The position numbers were made by a program, and so were the translations under genes. The notes beneath the pieces were generated by a model. It searched no databases. It was not told where the DNA came from and worked only from the letters and a program-made list of their open reading frames with translations. Shown here one piece after another: positions 41,093 through 49,172 of a stretch of DNA of 64,000 nt. The DNA is from Salinicola tamaricis (GTDB lineage: Bacteria; Pseudomonadota; Gammaproteobacteria; Pseudomonadales; Halomonadaceae). The DNA is taken from contig NZ_CP023559.1 of NCBI RefSeq assembly GCF_003006155.1, positions 434,001-498,000 on the forward strand, written 5' to 3'. Position 1 is the first letter of the stretch. Each line of letters starts with the position of its first letter.

Positions 41093-41723
41093 TAGCACGA
41101 CCGTCACGCCCCTCGGCCCGACAGCGCATCCCCGTGCTGGCGGGCACCGGCTGCCTGGCAATCCACGTGAGACTACGCGCCGCTTCCGCCTGCGCTACCG
41201 ATGCCCTTCATCACTACCTCACTATCTCACCCCATCACGGCGGCTATCGCGTCTGTTCTACCTACCCCCTTCGGCCACGCTGCGGTGACGCCGCATCGAA
41301 CCATCGCATCGCCCGACTACTGCGCAGACACTGACGCCGCCGCCGGGCTCGCCTCTTTCTGCTGTCTGGAGCACGGCGGAGCGCCGTCCCTCGTCCCAGA
41401 ACGTCACGCCGGCGGCCCAGGTGATACGCATTGAAACAATTAGGCGATTAATTCGTACTGGTAACGAAATGCTACCGAAGAGAATTCCCCGAACATCGAC
41501 TAAGGTCGAGCTCTAGGCGCTGCCGAAATTTACCCCAAGAAAACCATAAGACATTGTATTAAAAGGATAAAAATTATTCTTTGGCCGAAAGGTACTAGAA
41601 AAATACCAATCCGTGGAACTTTATCTTCCTGAAAGCCGGTGCAACAATCCGAAACACAAAAAGCCAGCCTTACACAATAACCAGAATATTTACTGTCTAG
41701 GCGACGCACGCCAGGGGAATATC
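41093..41723 (+). promoter_or_regulatory. Long AT-rich upstream region of csgD
   Basis: 631 bases between eboB and csgD. The 280 bases next to csgD (41440-41720) are strikingly AT-rich for this genome, with A-tracts near 41545, 41565 and 41600 and a GGTA/TACC inverted pair around 41590-41608. Long AT-rich intergenic regions are also typical upstream of csgD in enterobacteria, where many regulators bind. Specific sites or the promoter cannot be assigned by eye. Confidence 0.5.
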
Positions 41724-42401
41724 ATGTCAAGCCCAGAAGCCTCGATGCTGATCGTCACCAGCGAGACAGCGCAGTCGACCCTGCTCGCGATGAGTCTCTC
41801 TTCGCATACCGGGATGAGCTATCGCCTGGCGGGCCCGCAGGAGCCGCACAAGGTCTCCGGCGCCAGCTTCGACATCGTCCTGATCGACCTGAGCCAGGTC
41901 GATCCCATTCTGTTCCAGAAATGGGAAGAGAGTCTGGCCGGCCAGGGCGACGGCGAAGCCCAGATCTGTGCCTTCAATGCCAAGAACGACACCCACGCGC
42001 TGGACGCGGTCTCGCTGTCGCATATCCGTGGCGTGTTCTTCCAGCAGGATACGCCGGAGCTGATGGCCAAGGGCCTGAAGCAGATTCTGCAGGGCCAGAT
42101 CTGGCTCTCGCGCAATCTGATGAGCCTGCTGATCGACAAGCTGCGCCGCCAGAGCATGGATGCCTACCGTATGGAGGGATACCTGACCCACCGCGAGCGC
42201 CAGGTAGTCGGGCTGGTCGGGCTGGGCGCCACCAACGCGCAGATCGCCGAAAAGCTGTTCCTGAGCGAGCACACGGTCAAGACCCACATCTACAACATCT
42301 TCAAGAAGATCGGCGCCCAGAATCGGGTCCAGGTGGTGTGTTGGGCGCGCGATCATCTGGGTGCGCTGCCCAACCTGTCACGACCGCGAACCAAGCATTG
42401 A
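41724..42401 (+). CDS. csgD: CsgD-type LuxR-family biofilm regulator
   Basis: Transcription factor of 225 residues. The N-terminal domain is a degenerate receiver-like fold with IVLIDLSQVDPILFQKWEESL and HIRGVFFQQDTPELMAKGLKQ. These match the layout of E. coli CsgD (H-I-N-G-V-F-Y, and G-L-x-x-I-L-x-G). The C-terminal LuxR helix-turn-helix is LTHRERQVVGLVGLGATNAQ and IAEKLFLSEHTVKTHIYNIF. No complete phospho-acceptor set is seen, as in CsgD. ATG 41724 follows AGGGGA. First gene of a csgD-E-F-G-B-A series; it likely activates the curli genes and perhaps cellulose or matrix genes elsewhere. Confidence 0.93.
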   Translation: MSSPEASMLIVTSETAQSTLLAMSLSSHTGMSYRLAGPQEPHKVSGASFDIVLIDLSQVDPILFQKWEESLAGQGDGEAQICAFNAKNDTHALDAVSLSHIRGVFFQQDTPELMAKGLKQILQGQIWLSRNLMSLLIDKLRRQSMDAYRMEGYLTHRERQVVGLVGLGATNAQIAEKLFLSEHTVKTHIYNIFKKIGAQNRVQVVCWARDHLGALPNLSRPRTKH

Positions 42402-42410
42402 GCGCGCGTC

Positions 42411-42940
42411 ATGAACGCCTGCCAACACGCGCCCGGAGCACGCCTCCCGGGTCTGGCGCTACTGGTGCTACTGGTGCTACTGGTGCTGAGCACGAACGGC
42501 CTGGCCAGGATGGGGTCGAACCGGACGCTACCAAGACACCTGACGCCCCTAGCGTCAGCATCGATGAGAAGAACCCGCAACGTGCGCTCGACCAGCAGTT
42601 CAATCTGCAGCGTCCGGAGCTCTCCGGCATCATCATCGACCGCACTCTGACCATGGCGGGTCGCACCTTCTACCGCAGCTTTTCCCAGGCGGCCATGCGC
42701 GACCCGATCGTTTCCGGCGCCGAACTCACCGTCAGCGAACGCCCGGACCCACGCTGGGGCAGCCAGCTGTGGATCGCCGAGCGCAATCAGATCTACTTCA
42801 GCACCCAGCTGTCGCCACGCATCAGCGAAGCGGATCGCTACGCCGACGAAGCGGTGCGTGTCGTCCAGGAGGCGATACTGCGCCGCCGTATCGCGCAATC
42901 GCTCCAACCCAGCCTAGACCTCTCAGATGAGGAGTTGTGA
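42411..42940 (+). CDS. csgE: CsgE, curli secretion specificity factor (frameshifted)
   Basis: Periplasmic gating factor of the CsgG channel, about 176 residues. The signal peptide hydrophobic core is LALLVLLVLLVLS, encoded by three in-frame copies of the 9-mer CTACTGGTG, with likely cleavage after NGLA. The frame changes near 42507, where one missing C would turn LAQDGVEPDATK from two frames into one. The mature part has the CsgE features ELSGIIIDRTLTMAGRTFYR, GAELTVSERPDPRWGSQLWI and RVVQEAILRRRIAQSLQ. Gap to csgD is 9 bases; csgF starts 1 base after its stop. Confidence 0.9.
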
Positions 42941-42941
42941 C

Positions 42942-43364
42942 ATGCGCAACCTCGTTCCGCTCTCTCTCGCCCTGGCGCTGGGCGCACTCTCGGTCACCAC
43001 GACGAGCAGTGCCGGCGAGCTGATCTATCGCCCGATCAACCCGTCATTCGGCGGCGACCCGTTCAACGGCAGCTATCTACTCGGCAAGGCACAGGCCCAG
43101 GATACCCACAAAGACCCCAGCCTCGACGACTTCGGGGGCCTGTCGCCCACCGACCGCCTGGTGCAGAGCCTGCAGAGCCGGCTGATCTCGCAGCTGCTTT
43201 CGGATGTGAGCTCGGGTGACGTCAGCACCGGCTCCTATGACAGTAACGATTTCGGGGTGGTGGTCAGCGACGAAGGTGGGCAACTGGTGATCACGGTCAC
43301 CGACAAGGCCACCGGAGACATTACCAATATCAACGTGGGCGGGCTGTCGGCTGGTGGATTCTGA
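42942..43364 (+). CDS. csgF: CsgF, curli assembly protein
   Basis: 140 residues. The signal peptide is NLVPLSLALALGALSVTTTSSA, and the mature N-terminus GELIYRPINPSFGGDPFNGS is the strongly conserved CsgF segment that plugs the CsgG pore and anchors the nucleator at the outer surface. SQLLSDVSSGDVSTGSYDSN and the C-terminal VTDKATGDITNINVGGL are also family-like. GAGGAG precedes the ATG, inside the end of csgE. Intact. Confidence 0.94.
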   Translation: MRNLVPLSLALALGALSVTTTSSAGELIYRPINPSFGGDPFNGSYLLGKAQAQDTHKDPSLDDFGGLSPTDRLVQSLQSRLISQLLSDVSSGDVSTGSYDSNDFGVVVSDEGGQLVITVTDKATGDITNINVGGLSAGGF

Positions 43365-43396
43365 GCCATCGCGACACCACGCAGGGGAACCACAAC

Positions 43397-44229
43397 ATGT
43401 ACAAGCTCATCGCTGCGGTGGCGACTGCCGCCATGCTCTCCGGCTGCGCCGGTATGGTCGCCAATGTCGACGGTCTCGAGGGTAAACCGCCTACCCTGAC
43501 GCCCCGCGGGGCGACCTGGCAGGATCTCAAGGCGCTGCCTCGCCCCGCCGGCAAGATCCTCGCTGCGGTCTACGATTTTCGCGATCAGACCGGGCAGTAC
43601 CGACCGGCACCCGCCAGTACCTTCTCCACCGCCGTGACCCAGGGCGCCGCGGCGATGCTCACCGGGGCGCTGGCCGACTCGGGCTGGTTCACGCCGCTGG
43701 AGCGGGTCGGCCTGCAGAACCTGCTGACCGAGCGCCGCATCATCCGTGCCGAGCAGGAGCGCTTCAACCGACCGGACAACCTGCCCTCGCTACGCTCCGC
43801 CTCGGTGCTGCTGGAGGGCGGAATCATCGCCTACGAATCCAACGTGCGCACCGGCGGGCTGGGCGCCGAGTACTTCGGCATCGGCGCCTCGGGGCAGTAT
43901 CAGGTCGATCAGGTGACGATCAATCTGCGCGCGGTCGAGATCTCCAGCGGAGAGGTGCTGGCCAACGTCACCACCACCAAGACCATCTACCCAAGGAGAT
44001 CCGCGCCGGCGTCTTTCGCTTCATCGACTTCCGCCGCCTGCTCGAGGCGGAAGCCGGCCTGACCACCAACGAGCCGGTACAGATGGCGGTGATGTCGGCG
44101 ATCGAGTCCGCGGTCATTCACCTGATCGCCGAGGGCGTGCAGGACCGACTCTGGAATCTCGCCGACGGCGTGCCGCTGGAGAAGACCGTACTCGCCGACT
44201 ACCTGAACGAGAGCGTGCCGATGATGTAA
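43397..44229 (+). CDS. csgG: CsgG, curli outer-membrane secretion channel (frameshifted)
   Basis: Lipoprotein channel of about 277 residues. Lipobox MLSGC at residues 13-17. AVYDFRDQTGQYRPAPASTF, ALADSGWFTPLERVGLQNLL and TERRIIRAEQERFN are CsgG hallmarks. The transmembrane-hairpin region is EYFGIGASGQYQVDQVTINL. One missing base at about 43990 (expected T-I-Y-S-K-E-I) breaks the frame. Downstream, AGVFRFIDFRRLLEAEAGLT, TNEPVQMAVMSAIESAVIHL and NESVPMM complete the protein to a TAA at 44229. The frame-corrected protein matches the usual length. Confidence 0.93.
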
Positions 44230-44316
44230 GTCAGGGTCATGGGCTGGCGCGGCTCGTCAAGTCGCGCCGGCCAAGACGATTAGTACGACTTTCCCCCTCG
44301 ACTTGAGCCCTAAAAT

Positions 44317-44355
44317 TGGCCCCTCAACCTGGCCCCTCAACCTGGCCCCCAGCGT
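44317..44355 (+). repeat. 13-nt tandem repeat downstream of csgG
   Basis: TGGCCCCTCAACC occurs at 44317-44329 and 44330-44342, with a diverged third copy starting at 44343. It lies in the 374-base csgG-csgB spacer, which also contains the terminator at 44413 and an AT-rich stretch (44440-44530) that probably holds the csgBA promoter. Confidence 0.75.
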
Positions 44356-44412
44356 CGCATCGACGCTCTCGAAATCGCTTCTGATACGCGCTTTTTATGA
44401 CACGCTATTGAC

Positions 44413-44435
44413 AGCCGCCACCTGGCGGCTTTTTT
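44413..44435 (+). terminator. Rho-independent terminator after csgG
   Basis: AGCCGCCA and TGGCGGCT form a perfect 8-bp stem with a CC loop and a run of T residues. It separates the csgDEFG transcript from csgBA. Confidence 0.85.
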
Positions 44436-44603
44436 ATTATCATCATCTATAAACACCCCCGATCCACGCCCTCGAATACACCAGAATTATCATACCGCTA
44501 AATCCCTCCGCATCCCGATGTTTCGTGCTTGGAATTGCAGCGATATTGCTCCTACAGATTCACGCGCATCGCACGCAAAAGCCAGCCGTTCGAGGGTGCC
44601 ATC

Positions 44604-45143
44604 ATGCGTCATACAGCATTCATCACTTACCCACTTCTCAGCGTCTCAGCGTTACTGATGCTGGCCGTGGCACCGGCGATCTGCATGGCGTCCGAGGTAG
44701 GTGAAGTCGATGACCACGACTCCCGCGACCGTTATGAGAAGCACATTATTTCTCAACCGGATTCGCGTAGTGACAGCATCGCTTCGCCAGGCACCAATCG
44801 TGCATCAGTGGTGCAGTTTGGTGGCGACAACCACGCCCGCATCGCACAGCAGAACAGTCGCCGCGAAGCTGCCAATGTGGCCAGCATTCGTCAGTCCGGC
44901 TACGCCAACGATGCTCTGATCGATCAGCGCGGCAACTTCAACGACGGCGAGATCGATCAGACCGGGCACTCGCTCGACGCCAAGCTGCTGCAGCGGGGCA
45001 GCGGCTACGAGGCCAAGATCAATCAGCGCGGCGCCAATGGCACCGTGAATATTCAACAGTCGGGAACCGGCCACCGAGCCATCACCGTCGACCAGCTGTC
45101 GCGGTCGGGTAGCGGCGCAACGGCCACCATCGTGACCTACTGA
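44604..45143 (+). CDS. csgB: CsgB-like curlin minor subunit / nucleator
   Basis: Secreted curlin protein of 179 residues. The signal peptide ends near ICMASE. After a charged, poorly conserved segment (residues 30-62) come curlin repeats of 11 residues with Q and G/N at fixed spacing: VVQFGGDNHAR, IAQQNSRREAA, SIRQSGYANDA, LIDQRGNFNDG, EIDQTGHSLDA, LLQRGSGYEA, INQRGANGTV, IQQSGTGHRA. The position before csgA and the more charged repeats suggest CsgB, the surface nucleator. It could in principle be a second major subunit. ATG 44604 follows GAGGG. Confidence 0.85.
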   Translation: MRHTAFITYPLLSVSALLMLAVAPAICMASEVGEVDDHDSRDRYEKHIISQPDSRSDSIASPGTNRASVVQFGGDNHARIAQQNSRREAANVASIRQSGYANDALIDQRGNFNDGEIDQTGHSLDAKLLQRGSGYEAKINQRGANGTVNIQQSGTGHRAITVDQLSRSGSGATATIVTY

Positions 45144-45205
45144 TGGCTGCCTCGGCAGCCGTACAGGGGAACGCAAGGCGGTACTCAGAGAACCAGGGGA
45201 AAATC

Positions 45206-45922
45206 ATGAAAATCAAAATGTCGGTACTCGCAGCTTCCATCGCCATGGCCATGAGCGCAGCCGCTATGGCAGCGGACGCAACGCAATCGAGCCCGGGCGG
45301 CAATACCAACCCGTCCGATACTTTCCAGTCCTCGCGTGACGCGATCGACGCCATGGCCGGCTTCAACGGCAATGCCAGCAATGCCGCCGAGTCGTTCATC
45401 GACCAGAACGGTGACGGTAACGACGCCAACGTCGTGCAGAGCGGCAACCAGTGGTCGCGCGTCACCCAGCAGGACAACAACAACGTGGCCCGCGTGCGTC
45501 AGGAAAGCGGTACCGAGAACGAGTCGAGCATCAGCCAGAAAGACCCTGCCAACCTGGCCGAGGTCACCCAGGCCGGCTACCGCAACGACTCGATCGTCAG
45601 CCAGCAAGGCTTTGCGGGTCACGCCTACAACGACGCCTACGTCACCCAGAATGGCGACCTCAACGACAGCTACATCATGCAGCGTGGCTGGGCAAACCGG
45701 TCGGACGTGAGCCAGCAGGGCGACGAGCTGGATAGCGACATCCTGCAGAAAGGTGGCTACAACCGGGCTGTCGTCACCCAGTCCGGCTATGGCCACGACT
45801 CCTACGTCAGCCAGGATGGCTGGAGCAACAGCGTCAACCACAGCCAGTCCGGCGGCTGGCAGAACTTCGCCCAGACCGTGCAGAACGGCAACGGCAACGT
45901 GGCCAACGTCACCCAGTACTGA
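45206..45922 (+). CDS. csgA: CsgA-like curlin major subunit
   Basis: Secreted amyloid subunit of 238 residues, longer than the 151 of E. coli CsgA. The signal peptide is MSVLAASIAMAMSAAAMA, with mature start ADATQ. About fifteen 11-residue half-repeats follow, such as VVQSGNQWSR, VTQAGYRNDS, IVSQQGFAGH, YVTQNGDLND, YIMQRGWANR, DVSQQGDELD, VVTQSGYGHD, YVSQDGWSNS. Each places Gln, Gly and Asn as in curlin strand-turn units, and the protein ends NVANVTQY. The repeats are richer in Asp/Tyr/Trp than E. coli CsgA. ATG 45206 follows AGGGGA. No csgC follows. Confidence 0.9.
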   Translation: MKIKMSVLAASIAMAMSAAAMAADATQSSPGGNTNPSDTFQSSRDAIDAMAGFNGNASNAAESFIDQNGDGNDANVVQSGNQWSRVTQQDNNNVARVRQESGTENESSISQKDPANLAEVTQAGYRNDSIVSQQGFAGHAYNDAYVTQNGDLNDSYIMQRGWANRSDVSQQGDELDSDILQKGGYNRAVVTQSGYGHDSYVSQDGWSNSVNHSQSGGWQNFAQTVQNGNGNVANVTQY

Positions 45923-45950
45923 GCCCGGCTCACACAGCGCGCCAGAACAG

Positions 45951-45979
45951 CCCAGCCGGCATCCGCCGGCTGGGTTTTT
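45951..45979 (+). terminator. Rho-independent terminator after csgA
   Basis: CCCAGCCGGC and GCCGGCTGGG form a perfect 10-bp stem with a four-base loop, followed by TTTTT. Confidence 0.9.
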
Positions 45980-46081
45980 GCGTTGGTGATCACCCGACTA
46001 TTCTTGCCAGGCCCTAGAACCCGGGCGGTGCCACAGGCAAAATGCCCGGCGACACTCGCCGAAAGACCGACCCTTATCCGG

Positions 46082-46999
46082 ATGAAGAGATCGTTCAATG
46101 CCACCGCCATTCATGGGCTCTGGCGGCTACTATCAGGCTGGCGCCTGAGCGCACTGTGGCGCCTGGCGGGCGTTGCCAGCCGCGTACTCTACGCCGTATC
46201 ACGCCGCGAACGCCACGTGTCGCGGCGTAATCTGGAGGTCGCCTTCCCTGACGCAACTCCGGCCGATCGCCGCCTGTGCGTTCAACAGAGCCTGCGCCAC
46301 TCTGCAGCCACCATGCTCGAGCTCGGTTTTGCCTGGATCGGCGAGCCACAGCGTGTCGAGGCAGCAATCGTCGAGGTGCATGGGCGCGAGCTGCTCGATG
46401 ACGCGCGGGCGGAGAACCGCGGCGTGATCGTGCTGGCACCGCACTTCGGCAACTGGGAGGTGCTCAACTTCTGGCTCTCCAGCCACTTTCCCTTCACCGC
46501 CATGTACGAACCCCCCAAGATCGCCGATCTCGATCCGGTGATTCGTCACGGCCGCGAGCGCATGGGCGCCGAGCTGGTGCCGACCAATCCTCGCGGCGTG
46601 GCTGCCCTGCTCAAGGCGTTGAAGCGCGCCGAGGCGATCGGCATTCTGCCGGATCAGGAGCCGGACTGGGGCAGTGGCGTCTTCGCCGATTTCTTCGGCC
46701 GCCAGGCCTACACCGCGACGCTACTGCCCAAGCTGGTGGCTCGCACCCAGGCGCGGGTGGTTACCGGGGTCGCGCGCCGGCTACCCGAAGGACAAGGATT
46801 CGCGATCCACTTCCTGGCCGCCGACGAGCGCGTCTACGCCAGCGACGAGGCCACCTCGGCGACCGGCGTCAACGCCTGCGTCGAGGCCGCCATCGCGCTC
46901 GACCCGGTGCAGTACCAGTGGGAGTACAAGCGCTGGAAGAAGACACCGGAAGAGGAGCACAACGTCCCCGACTTTCGGCGCTTTCGGCTCTATCGCTAG
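46082..46999 (+). CDS. Lipid A biosynthesis acyltransferase (LpxL/LpxM family), second copy
   Basis: 305 residues. The H-x4-E catalytic motif is HFGNWE near residue 121 (PHFGNWEVLNFWLS), followed by YEPPKIADLDPVIRHGRERM and GILPDQEPDWGSGVFADFFG, the usual substrate-loop region of Htrb/MsbB enzymes. The N-terminal membrane-associated segment is AIHGLWRLLSGWRLSALWRL. It differs clearly from the copy at 17067, so the two probably acylate different positions. The stop TAG is part of a CTAG that forms the left flank of a MITE-like element. Confidence 0.9.
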   Translation: MKRSFNATAIHGLWRLLSGWRLSALWRLAGVASRVLYAVSRRERHVSRRNLEVAFPDATPADRRLCVQQSLRHSAATMLELGFAWIGEPQRVEAAIVEVHGRELLDDARAENRGVIVLAPHFGNWEVLNFWLSSHFPFTAMYEPPKIADLDPVIRHGRERMGAELVPTNPRGVAALLKALKRAEAIGILPDQEPDWGSGVFADFFGRQAYTATLLPKLVARTQARVVTGVARRLPEGQGFAIHFLAADERVYASDEATSATGVNACVEAAIALDPVQYQWEYKRWKKTPEEEHNVPDFRRFRLYR

Positions 47000-47137
47000 G
47001 CTTTGTACGAAAACTACCTGCGCTCGGCAATACCGCGTTAAAAATCAGCTCAGAATGCTCATTTACACCCCGTAAACTCCGCGTCTTCGCCGATTTTTGC
47101 CTTGTCTTGCCTTCGCTCGCTGACTTTTCGTACAAAC
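47000..47137. mobile_element. MITE-like non-autonomous element (138 bp)
   Basis: TTTGTACGAAAA at 47002-47013 and TTTTCGTACAAA at 47125-47136 are perfect 12-bp terminal inverted repeats. The element is bounded on both sides by CTAG (46996-46999 and 47138-47141), which looks like a target-site duplication of the YTAR type used by some IS5-group transposases. Inside are further inverted stretches (AAAAATC near 47039 and GATTTTT near 47090; TTTAC-ACCCC-GTAAA), so the whole unit can fold into a long hairpin. No transposase is encoded. It sits exactly at the stop codon of the acyltransferase. Confidence 0.75.
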
Positions 47138-47184
47138 CTAGTCCTGAATCGCCCGTGTCGGCAGAGTAGCGGATAGGGAAACGC

Positions 47185-48069
47185 CTAGCGCGCGTCGAGA
47201 TTACCGCGCCGCGCCGCGGTCTCGGCCAGCGCCGCCCAGTCCTTGTCGGCATCACCATGAGCCATGGCATCGAGCAGGCTGTCACGCAGCACGCCGGCGA
47301 ACGGTAACGGCACCTGTCGCTCCTGCGACGCCGCCAGCGCCAGACTCACATCCTTGAAGCCCCAAGCCATCTTCATGCCCGCGGGGGTGTAGCGCGCCTC
47401 GCGAATCATCTTGCCGTAGCCCTGATAGGCCGGCGCGGCGAACAGCGTGCTGGTGACGATCTCCAGAAAGGTATCGGCATCGATACCGTAGGCACGCGTC
47501 AGCGCCGAGGCCTCGCCCATCGATTCGATCGCCGTGGCCAGCATGAAGTTGGCCGCGATCTTGACCACGCAGGCGCGCTCCGGCGCCTCGCCCACCGGCC
47601 ACAGCCGCTGACCCAGCGCCTCCAGCACCGGCGTCACCCGCTCCTGCGCCGCCGGTGCGCCGGCCACGATGATATTGAGCTTGCCCGCGGCCGCCACGTC
47701 CGGGCGCCCCAGCACAGGGGCCGCGACGTAGTGCGAACCGAGCCCTTCATGCAGCGCGCTCATCGCCCGCGCCAGACCCGGTGATACCGTGGCCATGTTG
47801 ACGTGCACGCTGCCCTTGGGCAGCGCCTCGAGCGCCTTGGATGCCACCAGCACCTCGTGCACGCTGTGATCGTCGGGCAGCATGCTGATCAGCACCTCGC
47901 ACTTGGCGGCCAACGCCCGCGCCGACTTGGCCGCCTTGGCGCCTTCGGCCACCAGCGCCTCTACCGGCGCCGGCGAGCGATTCCACACCGTCACCGTGTG
48001 GCCGGCCTTGAGCAGCTGCGCTGCCATCCCCTGGCCCATGGCCCCCAGACCCACGAATCCTACGTTCAT
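47185..48069 (-). CDS. NAD(P)-dependent oxidoreductase, 3-hydroxyisobutyrate dehydrogenase family
   Basis: 294 residues, beta-hydroxyacid dehydrogenase superfamily. The Rossmann motif opens the protein (MNVGFVGLGAMGQGMAAQLL, GxGxxG at residues 7-12), with NRS at the NADP-discriminating position. The substrate loop is APVLGRPDVAAAGKLNIIVAG, and the catalytic lysine lies in ACVVKIAANFMLATAIESMG (K near residue 171). The family includes 3-HIBDH, tartronate semialdehyde and glyoxylate reductases and GLYR1-like enzymes; here the D-V-A-A segment points to the glyoxylate/succinic-semialdehyde reductase-like branch, but this is weak. It stands next to the MITE. Confidence 0.87.
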   Translation of the reverse strand: MNVGFVGLGAMGQGMAAQLLKAGHTVTVWNRSPAPVEALVAEGAKAAKSARALAAKCEVLISMLPDDHSVHEVLVASKALEALPKGSVHVNMATVSPGLARAMSALHEGLGSHYVAAPVLGRPDVAAAGKLNIIVAGAPAAQERVTPVLEALGQRLWPVGEAPERACVVKIAANFMLATAIESMGEASALTRAYGIDADTFLEIVTSTLFAAPAYQGYGKMIREARYTPAGMKMAWGFKDVSLALAASQERQVPLPFAGVLRDSLLDAMAHGDADKDWAALAETAARRGNLDAR

Positions 48070-48233
48070 TGCTGTCTCCTGATATGGATTGAAGCGCGAT
48101 AGACGCTTGAAGCTGGCGAGCGACCGAAACCCGATACTCGTTAGAAACCTGACGTTCGATCGACAAGCGATGCCAGCATGCGGTCTTACCCTTCTCCGAG
48201 CCTAGACAGCCCGCGCGTCGCCCGCCACGCTGA

Positions 48234-49097
48234 TCACGCCAGCCCGCCGAAGCGCCCAGCCTGGTAGTCATCGATGGCTGCAGCGATCTCCTCGCGGGTG
48301 TTCATCACGAACGGGCCATGGGAGACCACCGGCTCATCGATCACTGGCGCATGGCCGAAGATCAGCCGTGACCCGGTGGTTGTGGTCAACTCGATGCTAT
48401 CTCCCTGCGTGTCCAGCTCGATCAGGTGCTTGGCTTTGACGTCGTCGCCGCCGAGGCTGGCTTCGCCGTCGATCAGGTAGAGAAAGACCTGCCGCCCTGT
48501 CGGAACCGGCAACGTATGGGAAGCGCCCGCCGTTAGCGTCAGCGTCGACATGAACACATCGGTCAGGCTCTCGACAGGCCCGCGTCGACCCTGGAACTCA
48601 CCGGCTATCAGGTTCAGCTCACCGCCCCCGGCCAGGGCAATCGTCGGAATGGACTCGCGCTGCAGCCCGGTGTAACGCGGCTCGCTCATCTTCAGCCGAG
48701 CCGGCAGGTTGATCCACAGCTGCAGAATCTCCAGCGGCCCACCGTCACGCAGGAACTCGGGCGGGGAGATCTCGGCGTGGACGATACCGCTGCCGGCGGT
48801 CATCCACTGCACGCCACCGGCATGGATCACGCTCTGATGGTCCGCGCTGTCGGCGTGGGCCAGCGAGCCTTCGAGGATGAAGGTCACCGTCTCGAAGCCG
48901 CGATGTGGATGTGGGCCGAACGGCAAGCCATGGTTATTGGGCGGATAGACCTGCGGACCGTGATGATTGAGAAACAGGAAGGGATCGAGCTGCGACAGGC
49001 GCGGCCCCGGCAGCGGTCGCCGAGTCGTCAGATCGCCGATATCGTCACGGATGGCCGGGTGCAGGGCGATGACGCCGCGTGGTGTGGTGGTAGACAT
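48234..49097 (-). CDS. Pirin family protein (bicupin)
   Basis: 287 residues. The pirin metal-site histidines are visible in GPHPHRGFETVTFILEGSLA and HADSADHQSVIHAGGVQWMT, with the glutamate in GSGIVHAEISP. The C-terminal pirin domain contains FGHAPVIDEPVVSHGPFVMN. Some bacterial pirins are quercetinases or redox sensors; none of this can be assigned here. It lies upstream of the oxidoreductase and downstream of a LysR gene, all on the same strand. Confidence 0.92.
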   Translation of the reverse strand: MSTTTPRGVIALHPAIRDDIGDLTTRRPLPGPRLSQLDPFLFLNHHGPQVYPPNNHGLPFGPHPHRGFETVTFILEGSLAHADSADHQSVIHAGGVQWMTAGSGIVHAEISPPEFLRDGGPLEILQLWINLPARLKMSEPRYTGLQRESIPTIALAGGGELNLIAGEFQGRRGPVESLTDVFMSTLTLTAGASHTLPVPTGRQVFLYLIDGEASLGGDDVKAKHLIELDTQGDSIELTTTTGSRLIFGHAPVIDEPVVSHGPFVMNTREEIAAAIDDYQAGRFGGLA

Positions 49098-49172
49098 GCG
49101 AGGCTCCTGAATGGCGTTAGAGAGCAGTCTAGGCCACGGATGCCGCGAAAAAAGCGAATGATTTCAGCTCAA

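Noticed and set aside
43985..43995. Programmed ribosomal frameshift in csgG
   Set aside because: No slippery heptamer with downstream structure is apparent, and the same kind of break occurs in about twenty unrelated genes.
45206..45922. CRISPR-like array suggested by repeated blocks
   Set aside because: The repetition is at the protein level (11-residue curlin units) with variable DNA; there are no identical direct repeats or spacers.
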